The notes under the pieces: model-generated
The model's input: the letters and a program-made list of their open reading frames with translations, nothing else
Database searches by the model: none
What the model was told of the DNA's origin: nothing
Program-made: the position numbers and the translations under genes
Shown here: piece by piece, positions 27,111-37,559 of the stretch
Layout: each line of letters starts with the position of its first letter
Numbering within the stretch: the first letter of the stretch is position 1
Assembly: GCA_963676725.1 (NCBI GenBank)
Contig: OY781463.1
Location: 4,836,001 to 4,900,000, forward strand
Reading direction: 5' to 3'
DNA length: 64,000 nt
From: G963662905 sp963676725
GTDB lineage: Bacteria > Bacteroidota > Bacteroidia > Bacteroidales > WRLA01

Positions 27111-28571
27111 ATGCTTAATCAAAGGCTACAACAAAAACTGCTGCAAAAGCTATCACCCCAGCAAATTCTACTTATGAAATTGCTGCAGATCCCTTCTGTT
27201 GCCCTAGAGCAAAGGATTAAGCAAGAAATTGAAGAAAATCCAGCCCTCGAAGATCTTGGTGAAAACGAGCAAAATGATGATGAAAATCAGGAATTTGACG
27301 ATGCTCAGGAAGAGGATGCTGCTTCTAATGATGATGAATTTAGCCTCGAAGATTATATCAGCGACGATGACGATATTCCTGCATACCGATTAAATGCAAA
27401 TAATACAGGGCCGGATGATGAGCGCAGGGATATTCCTTTCGCATCGGGTACTTCTTTTCACGACCTTTTAAGAAACCAATTGGGCATGTATGGCCTAGAC
27501 GAAAAGCAGCATCAAATCGCAGAACATATTATTGGCAATATTGATGATGCCGGTTATTTGATGCGTAAACTTGATGCGATGGTCGACGATCTCGCCTTTT
27601 TGCAAAATATTCAGGCAAATGTGGACGAATTAAAAGAGGTGCTCGAAATTATTCAACAATTCGATCCTTCAGGCGTTGGTGCGCGCAGCCTGCAAGAATG
27701 TCTCTCCATTCAATTAAACCGAAAAGAAGAAACTCAAGGAATACGCATCGCGAAATTGTTAATTGGACGATTTTTTAATGAGTTTACCAAAAAACATTAT
27801 GATAAAATATTAAGAAAGAGTAAGATAGACGAGGAGCAGCTGAAAGAAGGTATTGCTGAGGTTCTGAAATTAAACCCAAAACCGGGCAATTCACTGAGCG
27901 AATCAGTGAAAACCAACCAATACATTATTCCCGATTTTATTATCCATAATAATGATGGTGAATTGGAACTCAGCCTGAATTCCAGCAATACACCGGAACT
28001 TCGGCTCAACCGAACCTATACAGAAATGATGGAGGGTTTCTCGGGCCGAAAAAACAAAAAAGATAAAAAACAAAAAGAAACCATAATGTTCATTAAGCAG
28101 AAAATAGATTCTGCAAAATGGTTTATTGACGCCATTCGTCAGCGCCAAAACACCCTTTATATGACAATGAAAGCCATTATGGATTACCAAAAAGCTTATT
28201 TCTTAACCGGGGACGAGACAATGCTCAGGCCGATGATCCTCAAAGATATCGCAGAGCTTGTTGGTTTGGATATTTCTACAATTTCGCGTGTGGCCAATTC
28301 TAAATATGTGCAAACGCCTTTTGGTACTTTCCTCCTCAAAAGCTTTTTCTCCGAATCCATGCAAATGGACAGTGGCAAGGAAGTGTCAACGCGTGAAATA
28401 AAAAAAATACTTCAGGATTGTGTGGATGCAGAAGAAAAAAGTTCACCGCTCACTGATCAGGAACTTGTAGCCATCCTGAAGGAAAAAGGCTATAATATCG
28501 CACGCCGCACCATTGCAAAATACCGCGAACAATTAAATATACCCGTCGCGCGCCTGCGAAAAACCCTTTGA
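27111..28571 (+). CDS. rpoN: RNA polymerase sigma-54 factor
   Basis: 486 residues. Region I is the Gln/Leu-rich activator-interacting segment at 1-50 (QRLQQKLLQKLSPQQILLMK). An acidic region II (about 50-115) follows, then the core-binding region, the HTH and the RpoN box ARRTIAKYRE (464-473) that reads the -24 promoter element. It directs enhancer-dependent transcription and needs an AAA+ activator; none is encoded in this window. The next gene follows after 2 bp, so they share a transcript. Confidence 0.97.
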   Translation: MLNQRLQQKLLQKLSPQQILLMKLLQIPSVALEQRIKQEIEENPALEDLGENEQNDDENQEFDDAQEEDAASNDDEFSLEDYISDDDDIPAYRLNANNTGPDDERRDIPFASGTSFHDLLRNQLGMYGLDEKQHQIAEHIIGNIDDAGYLMRKLDAMVDDLAFLQNIQANVDELKEVLEIIQQFDPSGVGARSLQECLSIQLNRKEETQGIRIAKLLIGRFFNEFTKKHYDKILRKSKIDEEQLKEGIAEVLKLNPKPGNSLSESVKTNQYIIPDFIIHNNDGELELSLNSSNTPELRLNRTYTEMMEGFSGRKNKKDKKQKETIMFIKQKIDSAKWFIDAIRQRQNTLYMTMKAIMDYQKAYFLTGDETMLRPMILKDIAELVGLDISTISRVANSKYVQTPFGTFLLKSFFSESMQMDSGKEVSTREIKKILQDCVDAEEKSSPLTDQELVAILKEKGYNIARRTIAKYREQLNIPVARLRKTL

Positions 28572-28573
28572 TT

Positions 28574-29200
28574 ATGACACTTGATCATCTGGAGTATTCT
28601 GCGGCAAGATTTGTCTCCTGGCTGTTTCACCCCTTGTTACTCCCTCTCTATGTTCTCTTGCTTTTATTAAGTCAGGATTATTATTTTATCCTGATTCTTA
28701 CCCCTCAGGCAAAATGGTTTTTGATTGGCCTTGTAAGCATTAATACGTTGATTTTGCCTGCCTTATTGATGTTGCTTTATAAACGTAGCGGGATTATTTC
28801 TTCTTATCAAATGAAACGAAAGGAGGAGCGTTTTTTTCCCTATATCACAATGATGGTGTTTTATTACCTGACACACTATCTTATTTCGGGCATTAACCTT
28901 CCGGCTGTATTTTATCTGTTTATTACCGGGGCTACATTTTTGGTTGTTGCCGTTTTCCTGATCAATTTTGTCTGGAAAATCAGCGTACATATGTGTGCTT
29001 CCGGAGCTGCTGCCGGAACTTTTGCAGGTTTGGCTTATATGTATTTATTGCCTGCTGCACATATTGTGGCCTTGCTGCTCTTGATAGGCGGCATAACGGG
29101 CTTTGCGCGACTGAAGCTGGAAGCCCACAGTCCTGCGCAGGTTTATGCAGGATACTTTTTGGGTTTTTTGGTTTTATTTGCTTCTTTTTTGTTGTTCTGA
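28574..29200 (+). CDS. PAP2-like integral membrane protein
   Basis: 209 residues from the ATG at 28574, two bases after the rpoN stop (a TTG at 28568 is also in frame). About six membrane helices. The second half keeps the PAP2-like pattern around KISVHMCASGAAAGTFAGLA and ARLKLEAHSPAQVYAGYFLG, including the His of the last motif, but the classical KxxxxxxRP motif is not obvious, so it may be a divergent or inactive phosphatase. Inner membrane. Located with rpoN, as in many Bacteroidota. Confidence 0.75.
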   Translation: MTLDHLEYSAARFVSWLFHPLLLPLYVLLLLLSQDYYFILILTPQAKWFLIGLVSINTLILPALLMLLYKRSGIISSYQMKRKEERFFPYITMMVFYYLTHYLISGINLPAVFYLFITGATFLVVAVFLINFVWKISVHMCASGAAAGTFAGLAYMYLLPAAHIVALLLLIGGITGFARLKLEAHSPAQVYAGYFLGFLVLFASFLLF

Positions 29201-29440
29201 TTTATCGGTTTTTAATCCCGTTTTGATTAGGAACGTCTAAAAAACCGTCATTTTGACGCCGAATTTTCGACAGGAAAATTTATTTACCCTCCACTTCGAC
29301 AATGCCTTGCCCTAATAGACAAAATGAAAATTATCTTGCTTATTTATAGGTAATTAAACTCAAGATGATGCTTATCAGGGTCAGTAGGATAAGGAGTATT
29401 ATGAATCAGGCACTTAACTTTATTATCACGCCTCAGTCAT
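29201..29440. other. Intergenic stretch, no gene
   Basis: Small palindrome CGTCATTTTGACG at about 29246-29258, possibly a weak terminator or a decayed repeat; nothing else is supported. Confidence 0.35.
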
Positions 29441-29483
29441 AAAAAAACAGGGAATCTGTTGTGATGACACATCAGGTTCCCTG
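29441..29483 (-). terminator. Intrinsic terminator for the outer-membrane barrel gene
   Basis: On the minus strand, stem CAGGGAACCTG / CAGATTCCCTG (one mismatch) is followed by seven T residues, 100 bases after the stop. Confidence 0.8.
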
Positions 29484-29582
29484 CTATTTTATTATTTCAG
29501 ACAGTCTGCATTATCGAATACTTCCAATAATGAAATCCTTGTATTTTGCCGTAGGACAAAAACAGGCAAATGAGCATGCAGA

Positions 29583-30260
29583 CTATTTGTATTTAAATGG
29601 CATGAAGGTAATCCCCACAGAAATTGGGTACATCTGAGGACCTTCGTCTTTTTTAAACAATTTGCTTAAACTATAATAGGCTGAAAGATGAACCCATCGG
29701 TAGCCAATACGCGCACTTGCACCTAAAACCCAAGGTTCGAGATAGCGGACATCACTTCGTTTTACAGTTACATCATATCCACCACCAGAAGGATCTTCGC
29801 CCTTGTATTTTGTGTGTGCAGCCAATAAATAACTAAAGTGGAACCCAAGAGCAAAATGCCAATCGCCCGGATCGTATCTCAATTCCAATGGAATATCGAG
29901 ATAAGTGACCGAGAGTTTGTTTTTACTATAGGATAAGGAATCAGGAATTGTTTCAAAACTTGTTGCCCATCCGGTATCCGCTAGAAAAGCATCGCTGTAT
30001 AAATTTCGCGTTGTGATACCAAGACCGGGACTAAAATGGATGTTTTTAATTTTAGTTTTGATATTATAGGTTGAAAACACACTGACGCCTCGGTTCAGCC
30101 AGCTGTCATCCAGATGGCTTGGTTTATCCATCCAAATATCGTTAAAAAACTCTAGTCCAATACTATACTTACGGTATGGCTCGGCTTCATCCTGAGTTTC
30201 CTGAGCAAAAGAATGACTCATTAAAGAGAGCCCAATCACAAAAAAGATAATTCGCTTCAT
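29583..30260 (-). CDS. Outer-membrane beta-barrel protein
   Basis: 225 residues. The signal peptide ends at MSHSFAQ (about residue 20). The mature part has alternating aromatic/polar strands (VSVFSTYNIKTKIKNIHFSPGLGI, shown here only in part: YNIKTKIKNIHFSPG; LDIPLELRY; WHFALGFHFSYLL; SARIGYRWVHLSAYY) and a terminal strand ending in Phe-Lys-Tyr-Lys, typical of small 8-strand barrels of the PorT/OmpW kind. No specific role is visible. Single gene with its own terminator. Confidence 0.72.
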   Translation of the reverse strand: MKRIIFFVIGLSLMSHSFAQETQDEAEPYRKYSIGLEFFNDIWMDKPSHLDDSWLNRGVSVFSTYNIKTKIKNIHFSPGLGITTRNLYSDAFLADTGWATSFETIPDSLSYSKNKLSVTYLDIPLELRYDPGDWHFALGFHFSYLLAAHTKYKGEDPSGGGYDVTVKRSDVRYLEPWVLGASARIGYRWVHLSAYYSLSKLFKKDEGPQMYPISVGITFMPFKYK

Positions 30261-30518
30261 AAAAATTCATTTGTAATGCTGACAAAAATACAATTATTCT
30301 TTATCCTGCCGGTATTATTTTCGAGAAGGAGCAAAATGACACGGATTCGGGAATCTGTTTTCGGCTTCTTAGGAATGATATCGACAATTGATATGCACAT
30401 AATTAATGGTGCAACATCATTAACCTTAAAAAGCCCTATTTATTGCTATCAAGCTTTTTCTACAACAAGAATGATTGGTTTTTGTCTGTTTGTGTTTTGT
30501 TTTTCAGATTGTGCTTCT

Positions 30519-31604
30519 CTATTCGGTCATTTTTTCGAGCTGCATTTCTACAAGGCAACCTTGACCAATGGCGCTCTTTATTGTTAAAGGTATATTGTTG
30601 GTTTCCATTATTTTTCGAACAATAAACAAGCCGAGCCCAAGCCCTTGTTGTTCATTCTGTTGCCTGTCGATTTGAATAAATGGCCTTTCCCCGGCATTAG
30701 TTATTTGGGAATCAAAGCCGCGGCCATCATCCTGAACGCGAACACAAATATGCGTTTTTTCTTCGAAGATGCTTACCCGAACGGGACTGTTCTTTTTACT
30801 GAACTTAAACGCATTATCGGTTAATTCGTATAAAACTTTGTCGAAAAGATTTTTTGATAAGGGAATCAATAATTCATCGATATCGATATGCAGGTCTTTT
30901 TCTCTATTGTGGTCGAGTGCAATATTCCGAAGGTTGTGCCTGTAAGCAATGCTTTCTGAGAAATCACCTTCTCTATGGTTTAAAAAATCTGGAAACTGAA
31001 TAATCTGGAAATAGAATAACATATTATTTACAACATGTTCCATTCGTTTTCCTGCGGCATGCATTGTAGAAATCATTTCTTTTATTTCTGCGGGACTAAA
31101 GTCGTCGAAGAAATGCATCAGCAAACCCGAAATCCCTAAGACGCCATTCAGTGGAGTATTTAATTCATGGGAATAAATATTGCCGATTTGGGTTTTAAAC
31201 TCATTTAATTTCTTGTTTATTAGGTTTTTATGAATTTCTGATTTTTCTAAACGAGCCTTAACGCTCCCGAAAAGCTCATCTTTTGTGAAAGGTTTTGTCA
31301 GGTAATCATCAGCGCCAAGGCTCATTCCTTTACGGATATCTTCAGCTGTAGCCCTGGCTGTTAGGAAGATGAAAGGAATTGCAGCCGTTTCATGGGCTTT
31401 GCGAACGGTTTCCAATACTTCAAATCCGTTAAGGCCGGGCATCATAATATCGCAAATAACGATATCGGGTTTATAATCAATAATTTTTTGCACACCTATA
31501 TAACCATTTTCTGCCTGGCGGGTTTCATAGCCAGCAATCTCCAACAGTTCTGCTATATTTTCTCGTATAATGGGCTCATCTTCAACAATTAAAATTCGTT
31601 TCAT
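30519..31604 (-). CDS. Response regulator-histidine kinase fusion (REC-HisKA-HATPase)
   Basis: 361 residues from the Met of MKRILIVEDEPIIRENIAEL. Receiver domain with the acceptor Asp in IVICDIMMPGLNG and LTKPFTKDEL. A short coiled linker leads to a HisKA-like helix (IYSHELNTPLNGVLG) and HATPase_c (ELTDNAFKFS, DDGRGFDSQ, GLGLGLFIVRK). No DNA-binding output. It starts 16 bp after the giant hybrid kinase on the same strand, so it is probably its downstream partner. Confidence 0.9.
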   Translation of the reverse strand: MKRILIVEDEPIIRENIAELLEIAGYETRQAENGYIGVQKIIDYKPDIVICDIMMPGLNGFEVLETVRKAHETAAIPFIFLTARATAEDIRKGMSLGADDYLTKPFTKDELFGSVKARLEKSEIHKNLINKKLNEFKTQIGNIYSHELNTPLNGVLGISGLLMHFFDDFSPAEIKEMISTMHAAGKRMEHVVNNMLFYFQIIQFPDFLNHREGDFSESIAYRHNLRNIALDHNREKDLHIDIDELLIPLSKNLFDKVLYELTDNAFKFSKKNSPVRVSIFEEKTHICVRVQDDGRGFDSQITNAGERPFIQIDRQQNEQQGLGLGLFIVRKIMETNNIPLTIKSAIGQGCLVEMQLEKMTE

Positions 31605-31620
31605 CGCTTCGAGTATTTTA

Positions 31621-34600
31621 TTATAAACTATCTGGCAAACAAACAGTAAAGCAGCTGCCTTCATTATTTTTACTATCCAGTTTTATACTTCCGCCAAGTT
31701 GCTGTATATTTTGCTGTACAATATGCATTCCTAATCCAGTTCCGGAAATATTTGAAACATTGGAGGCACGGAAAAACAGGTCAAAAATTTTAGTCTGTTC
31801 TTCTTTCGGAATACCAACGCCATAATCGCGGACACTTAAAGAAATCTGCTTGGAATCCCGATAATCAATTAGTAGTTCCGGTCTTTTTTTTCCATCAGAA
31901 TATTTAAAAGCATTTGAAATTAGATTGTTTAGCGTCTGAATCAATAGATTTTTGTCGCTATAAATTTTTCTAGCTGTGCCTAATACAGAAATTTGCAGTT
32001 GTCTGCCATCTTGCATCGAAGAAAAATACCGATCGTTAATAATTTGCACAAAGCTTTCTAAATCAAATAATTCTGGATTTATTTTGTTTTTTCCTGCCGA
32101 TTGTTTCCCGATTTGCAATACATCTTCCATCATCAGGAGCAGCCTGTTTATTTCGCTTCGGATTTGATTCGTGTGTTTTCGTGCTTTTTCTTGTTTTCCT
32201 TCAGTCAACTCTTCGATATAATGATTAATAATCTCTGTGCTGGAGCTGATTCCGGCCAAGGGGGTTCGTAATTCGTGCGAGACCATGGAAACAAAATTTG
32301 TTTTCAATCGGTTAAGCTCCTGCAGTTTTTCCAGGGCTTCTTTCATTTTTGATATGGCTTTCTTTTGTTCCGTAACATCAACAACAAATCCATCAACAAT
32401 ATTTATTTTTTTCTCTGCATTGAAGCTTAGCTTTAGATTAATTGATGCCCAACTGTCCTTATTATCATAACGTTTTATTTTTATTTCCCTGTTTTTAATA
32501 GATCCTTTCTCGATCAATTCATTCCAGATACTCGCCCGTTCATGCTTATGGAAATAAAAATCGACGAGGGATGCGTTTTCTTTTTGGGCATGCTCAATGC
32601 TTTTAAATCCACCAAGCTTTGCGGCCTCTTCGTTCATGCTGATTACCTCACCATGCTCATCCGACTGAAAAACACCCACCGGTGCGTTTTCAAAAAGGAT
32701 TTTATAGCGTTGTTCCGCATATTTCAAGGCATGGCTGCTTCGTTTGCTTCCTTCCGCATTGGAGATTATTTGCGCCAGGATTTTAAACATTGGTATATTC
32801 TGTTCTTCCCAGTTTTTTGTGTTTCCACTGGCACAAAACATCATAAAGCCTTTTAATTCATTACTAAAAAATAGAGGCAAACAGATCATGCTTTCCAAAT
32901 TCCCTGGATTTGGGCTATCAAATTTTTCTAATATGGTAGGAATTTCATTTTTGGAAATTTGCCTGATTACCCCTTCTTTAAAGCTTTTTATTTCGGCATA
33001 ACAGGAATCGGGCTTCTGCAATATGGCCGTTGTGAATCCTTCAGTGTTTTTTTGCCATGCAATTTTTGATAAATAATCAGGTTGTATATGATCAAAGAAA
33101 AACAACTCAGCGAGTTCTACTCCTGCGTATTCACCTGCTCTTTTTAGAGTGCTTTTATGATATTTATCGATATCCCTATAGCTGCTGTTTACATAGAGCC
33201 CTGCTTGTTCGATAATCAATTCATGGAATTTTTCTTTGTATTTCAAAAACTGTTCTGCTTGAATTCTTGGCGTAACATCGCGCATATCTTCAATAAGCCC
33301 GGTTACATTCGAGTTTTTGTCTTTTACTGGATATGTACTTACTTCAAACCATTTCGACTCGTTTTGTTTTGTTTTGAATTTTATTATTGATGACCTTTTT
33401 CTTCCGTCTTTAAGGGTTTTTACAGCCGGACAAGCCTCACAAACGTCATTTTTATTGTGAAAATATTTATGACAGCTTATATTATTGGCGTCAATATTTG
33501 ACCCAAAATATTGATGCATCCATTTATTTGTCTTTACCGGGCGAAGATTGTTGTCCAGTAAACTAAGCCCCGACTGCATTCCATCAAAGACAGCGCGCAA
33601 TAATTCTTCATTTTTCTGCAGCTTGTCATAAATCAATTGTCGTTCGCTAATATCCTCTACAGATCCTTCATAATATTTTAAGTTGCCCTTGTCGGAATAA
33701 ACTGCACGGGCATTTTCCCTGAGCATGAGTATATTTCCGTTTTTTGTAATCCATTGGGCTTCAAATCCATGTATTTCGCCTTCAGCCTCCATTATCTCAT
33801 CAAACTCCTTCTTTTTCCCGGGAATTGCATAACTGGAAGGGATATTAAGTTTTTTTAATTCTTCCAGGTTTTCGTAACCCATTAATTGGATTAGATAAGG
33901 GTTTGCCATTAAAATATCTCCCTTTGGGCTTACCCTATAAAGGCCGATAGATAAATTAGTGTATAATTCTGTAATGGCTCTTTGGCTCTTCACGAGCTCT
34001 TTTGTTCTTTGATTTACCTCTTGACCAAGGTTGCGATTTAGTTCATGCAGGCTGTTTTCTGCCTGTTTTCTTCGGCTAATATCACGTAAGGAGCCAATAA
34101 TTTTAGATTCTTGATTTTCAGCATCTTCTATTTGCCTTGCTGTAATGGAAAAATGAATGATTGAACCCTGAGCCGTTTTTAAGTCTATTTCGTAATCAAT
34201 AATCTGTTTCTGCTTATTTAGGATTTCGAGAAATAGTTTATAATCAGCCTCATCGTAGAAAAATGATTTTGCATTTCGGCCGATTATTGTTTTTCTTTCC
34301 CCTAGTTTATAATAGCTTACCGATGGGGTCACTTCAAGGATTTTTCCATTAAAATCCATTTCAAAATAAACATCCTGTACATGATCAAAGATGTTTCGTA
34401 ATTTTTTTTCGCTTTTTGCCAATTTTTTTGTCCGCTCATTCACCAAAAATTGTAAAGTTGTTTGGTATTCTTGGGTGGCTTCTTCGGCTTGTTTTTGCAG
34501 GCTGATGTCGGCAATGATGCCAATAATGCGCTCGTCGATTTTGTCATTATTGTTATAGGTTCTTTTGCCCCGACAAACCAACCAGCGGATATCTTCCCCC

Positions 34601-36153
34601 TTCAAAACACGAAAAGATACTTCAATTTTGTCGCTGATACCATTTTTATGGTTCAGAAATGCATCCATGACCTTTTTTCTGTCCTCTTCTACAATCCTCT
34701 CAAACCATGAGTGGCTCGAAAGGCCTGATATTTTTTTGTTGATGCCGATAAATTCGAGAGCGCTTTTGTTCAGGCTAATTATATCTGAATTGATATTCCA
34801 ATCCCAAACACCTTGCAGGCTGTTTTCGAGGGCAAACTGTAGCTGTTCTCGTTTCTCCCTGAGTTCGTTTTCGGCAATTTTTTGTTGTGTAATATCCGCT
34901 ATTACAAAGACCACCAATCGGTATTCTTCAATGGTCATTACCCGTCCGTATAAGCGTCCATAAATGCTTCGGCCACTTTTTGAATTCAGGTGAATATTTT
35001 CCCCGTGAATATACTCGCCCTGCTCAAGGCGTAGTAGGAGAGCATTAAATTTAAGGTGTTTTTGAAGAATATTTGTACTTTTTATATCGCGGCCAATGAG
35101 CTCTGACTTTGGATATTCCATGCCTAAAACAAAGGCTTCATTCACATCCCAGATAATATGCGTATTCAAATCATAAATCATCATATATGCCGGGTTGATG
35201 CTAAAAGCAAGGCGAAATTTTTCTTCGGCCAATTGTAGGGCATGTTCTGCTGATTTCCGAATGCTTTGTGCTTCCCTTTTCGGAGCTTCTTGCTCATAAA
35301 TAAGAAGGTGAAAACAGTTTTTTCCATTTCTATATCCTTCTGAAATACGAACATAATAAGGCTTTTGAATGGCATTTTGGCCAATAAGTTGCACTAAATT
35401 GGCAGAATTGTTTCCAATGATTTGTTGCTGGAATATCTCTTTAATTTTTTCTTTTTTGTCGGGCTGAAAAAGCAGGAAAACCTCTTTGTTCAGGAGTTCT
35501 TTTTGGCTGTAGCCCAAAATGCGGCTCATCTTATTGTTGATGTTAATTATCGTAAAATCAACATCTAAAATAATTGCCGCCATATCGATCATTTGAAAGA
35601 AATTTTCAAAATCAGGCTTATCAGCTTTATTGGGAAGTTGTTGCGCATTGACGATGTTTTTTAGATTGCTAATTTCTTCAGCCTGCATCATCAACATGGT
35701 ATTCAATTCTTGGTTTCCCTGTCTTTCGGTACGAAGTTCGCGCAGATATACGCTTGAATCGAGGAAAAACCTGATTTTATTATACAGCACGTCGGGATGT
35801 ATCGGTTTTAGGATAAGATCCGAAGCCCCAGCTTTGTATAATTCTGTAATAAGTTCTGAATCAACATTATGTGCGGTGATCATCAGCACGGGTGTTTGCG
35901 CATTTGTGTTTTGGCGATATGCCTGACAAAACTCTATTCCGTTCAGCACGGGCATCTGAACATCCAGAAGTAAAAGGTGATAATCCGTATTTTTTGCCGC
36001 CTCGAGTCCTTTTCTTGCATCCTGATAGCTATCAATATGAACAGGAAGCTTTTTTAAGATTTTCTTAAAATATATGATATTGGAGGGCGTATCATCGACC
36101 AATAATATTTTTATGGGGGATAAACCAATCATAGATTTTCGTGCTTTCTCCAA
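31621..36153 (-). CDS. Giant hybrid sensor kinase (REC, multi-PAS, GAF, HisKA, HATPase)
   Basis: 1510 residues, soluble. An N-terminal receiver (ILLVDDTPSNIIYF; acceptor Asp in LLLLDVQMPVLNG) is followed by about seven PAS/PAC units. One PAS has a Cys-rich insert, CHKYFHNKNDVCEACPAVKT (about residue 880-900), of the kind seen in redox- or metal-sensing PAS domains. A GAF domain (about 1000-1180) and another PAS follow, then HisKA (VSMVSHELRTPLAG) and HATPase_c (NLISNAFKYSDGK, DYGVGIPKEE, GTGLGMHIVQQN). A leading receiver means its activity is set by another kinase. It forms a unit with the REC-kinase gene downstream. Confidence 0.9.
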   Translation of the reverse strand: MEKARKSMIGLSPIKILLVDDTPSNIIYFKKILKKLPVHIDSYQDARKGLEAAKNTDYHLLLLDVQMPVLNGIEFCQAYRQNTNAQTPVLMITAHNVDSELITELYKAGASDLILKPIHPDVLYNKIRFFLDSSVYLRELRTERQGNQELNTMLMMQAEEISNLKNIVNAQQLPNKADKPDFENFFQMIDMAAIILDVDFTIININNKMSRILGYSQKELLNKEVFLLFQPDKKEKIKEIFQQQIIGNNSANLVQLIGQNAIQKPYYVRISEGYRNGKNCFHLLIYEQEAPKREAQSIRKSAEHALQLAEEKFRLAFSINPAYMMIYDLNTHIIWDVNEAFVLGMEYPKSELIGRDIKSTNILQKHLKFNALLLRLEQGEYIHGENIHLNSKSGRSIYGRLYGRVMTIEEYRLVVFVIADITQQKIAENELREKREQLQFALENSLQGVWDWNINSDIISLNKSALEFIGINKKISGLSSHSWFERIVEEDRKKVMDAFLNHKNGISDKIEVSFRVLKGEDIRWLVCRGKRTYNNNDKIDERIIGIIADISLQKQAEEATQEYQTTLQFLVNERTKKLAKSEKKLRNIFDHVQDVYFEMDFNGKILEVTPSVSYYKLGERKTIIGRNAKSFFYDEADYKLFLEILNKQKQIIDYEIDLKTAQGSIIHFSITARQIEDAENQESKIIGSLRDISRRKQAENSLHELNRNLGQEVNQRTKELVKSQRAITELYTNLSIGLYRVSPKGDILMANPYLIQLMGYENLEELKKLNIPSSYAIPGKKKEFDEIMEAEGEIHGFEAQWITKNGNILMLRENARAVYSDKGNLKYYEGSVEDISERQLIYDKLQKNEELLRAVFDGMQSGLSLLDNNLRPVKTNKWMHQYFGSNIDANNISCHKYFHNKNDVCEACPAVKTLKDGRKRSSIIKFKTKQNESKWFEVSTYPVKDKNSNVTGLIEDMRDVTPRIQAEQFLKYKEKFHELIIEQAGLYVNSSYRDIDKYHKSTLKRAGEYAGVELAELFFFDHIQPDYLSKIAWQKNTEGFTTAILQKPDSCYAEIKSFKEGVIRQISKNEIPTILEKFDSPNPGNLESMICLPLFFSNELKGFMMFCASGNTKNWEEQNIPMFKILAQIISNAEGSKRSSHALKYAEQRYKILFENAPVGVFQSDEHGEVISMNEEAAKLGGFKSIEHAQKENASLVDFYFHKHERASIWNELIEKGSIKNREIKIKRYDNKDSWASINLKLSFNAEKKINIVDGFVVDVTEQKKAISKMKEALEKLQELNRLKTNFVSMVSHELRTPLAGISSSTEIINHYIEELTEGKQEKARKHTNQIRSEINRLLLMMEDVLQIGKQSAGKNKINPELFDLESFVQIINDRYFSSMQDGRQLQISVLGTARKIYSDKNLLIQTLNNLISNAFKYSDGKKRPELLIDYRDSKQISLSVRDYGVGIPKEEQTKIFDLFFRASNVSNISGTGLGMHIVQQNIQQLGGSIKLDSKNNEGSCFTVCLPDSL

Positions 36154-36345
36154 AAATATAAAAATATTCTATACGAACTTCGTTTGCATCCACATATTTC
36201 TGAGCATAAAGGCTGCTTAATCCATATGTCAGCATGCCGCTTATGCTTGTTTCCGATCGATTTTCTCGGAATGCATCAAAATTCTCCGTTAAAATAATTT
36301 AAAGTGAGAGGAATACAAAAGAATTGATCGGCGAATCAAGAAAAA

Positions 36346-37497
36346 TTATTTATGATTGGCATTGCGCCTTTTTTTGCGTTCCTTTAGTTTTCGTCGGCGT
36401 TTTATGCTAAAAAAAGCCTTCAACCTTAGCCAGCGTGCTTCATCTTTTCGGCTGTTTTCTTTGCCAATTAAAAATGCATAGGGACGTAATTCCTCAAAAT
36501 TTTGGAGTATAATTTTTAATAAGGCTAATGCAGGAATAACAACAAACATCCCGATAAGGCCCCAAACCATGCCGCCGGCAATAAGGCCCATAATCGTAAA
36601 TAATGGGTTTAATTTTACATATGCACCAGTGATATTAGGTGTTAGGATATTGTTTTCCGTAAACTGAACCACGGCAAAAAACATCAGCACATAAAGAGCC
36701 ATATTGGGGTCGGGCGAACTGATCAATGCAAAAGTAAAAGGGAAAAATGCCCCGATCCATGTTCCAAAATAGGGAATAAAATTAAAGGCTGCAGAGATAA
36801 TTCCAAAAGCAATTGCGTATTGAAGCCCAATTAGATACAGTCCTAAAGAATTTACAACAGACAAGATAAGCACAACACTAAAAACCCCGCCCATATATCG
36901 TTGCGCCAGAAAAGAGGATTCTTCGATAAATTTTCTGGTTTCTTTGATTCGGTATGCGGGCACAATTTTAAGCAAAAACGCCTGTATCTGATGACGGGAA
37001 ACCAGTAGGTAGAATATAAAAACAGGAAGCATGCCGATTTTAAAAACGGTTCCGGCTGTTGCATTAAAGGTCATATTTGCAAATTTGCTTCCAGTTTGGA
37101 AGAGATCATTTACACGGGTTTTCATCCATTGGTTTTGCTTGCTAGCAGAAAGCCCGAATGTTTCTTCGATAAAATTTTCCAGATGATCAACATTGAGCAT
37201 AGCTTGTCTTTTAAGTGCAGGCAGATCACCCATCATGCTTTCAATTTGCTTAAACATTAAAAATAAAGCAAGGCCAACCAAAGCAACAATAATAATAAGC
37301 CCCAATAAACTGGCCGGGACTTTCGGAACACCACGCTTCTCTAGGAAATGCACCACAGGATAAATCATATAGGCAAACAATGCACTAAGGGCAATGGGCG
37401 ATAAGAAATTCTTTGCCGCCGTAAGGATATACACAACCAAAACCCCGGAAATTAGGATGAGTGTAAATTTGGTGAGCTTAGGATTCTCCGTATTCAT
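36346..37497 (-). CDS. AI-2E family (PerM/YdiK-like) membrane protein
   Basis: 383 residues with about eight membrane segments. It opens FTLILISGVLVVYILTAAKN and contains the family hallmarks FNFIPYFGTWIGAFFP and NNILTPNITGAYVKLNPL, plus a basic C-terminal tail. Family members export AI-2 in some bacteria but others are Na+/H+ antiporters or of unknown substrate, so only the family is called. Inner membrane. Divergent from the MazG-like gene across 62 bp. Confidence 0.85.
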   Translation of the reverse strand: MNTENPKLTKFTLILISGVLVVYILTAAKNFLSPIALSALFAYMIYPVVHFLEKRGVPKVPASLLGLIIIVALVGLALFLMFKQIESMMGDLPALKRQAMLNVDHLENFIEETFGLSASKQNQWMKTRVNDLFQTGSKFANMTFNATAGTVFKIGMLPVFIFYLLVSRHQIQAFLLKIVPAYRIKETRKFIEESSFLAQRYMGGVFSVVLILSVVNSLGLYLIGLQYAIAFGIISAAFNFIPYFGTWIGAFFPFTFALISSPDPNMALYVLMFFAVVQFTENNILTPNITGAYVKLNPLFTIMGLIAGGMVWGLIGMFVVIPALALLKIILQNFEELRPYAFLIGKENSRKDEARWLRLKAFFSIKRRRKLKERKKRRNANHK

Positions 37498-37559
37498 TTT
37501 GCGTTATTTGGAATTCTGCGTGAAAATACTAAATTTTGTGCTGAAATAAAAACTCCATC

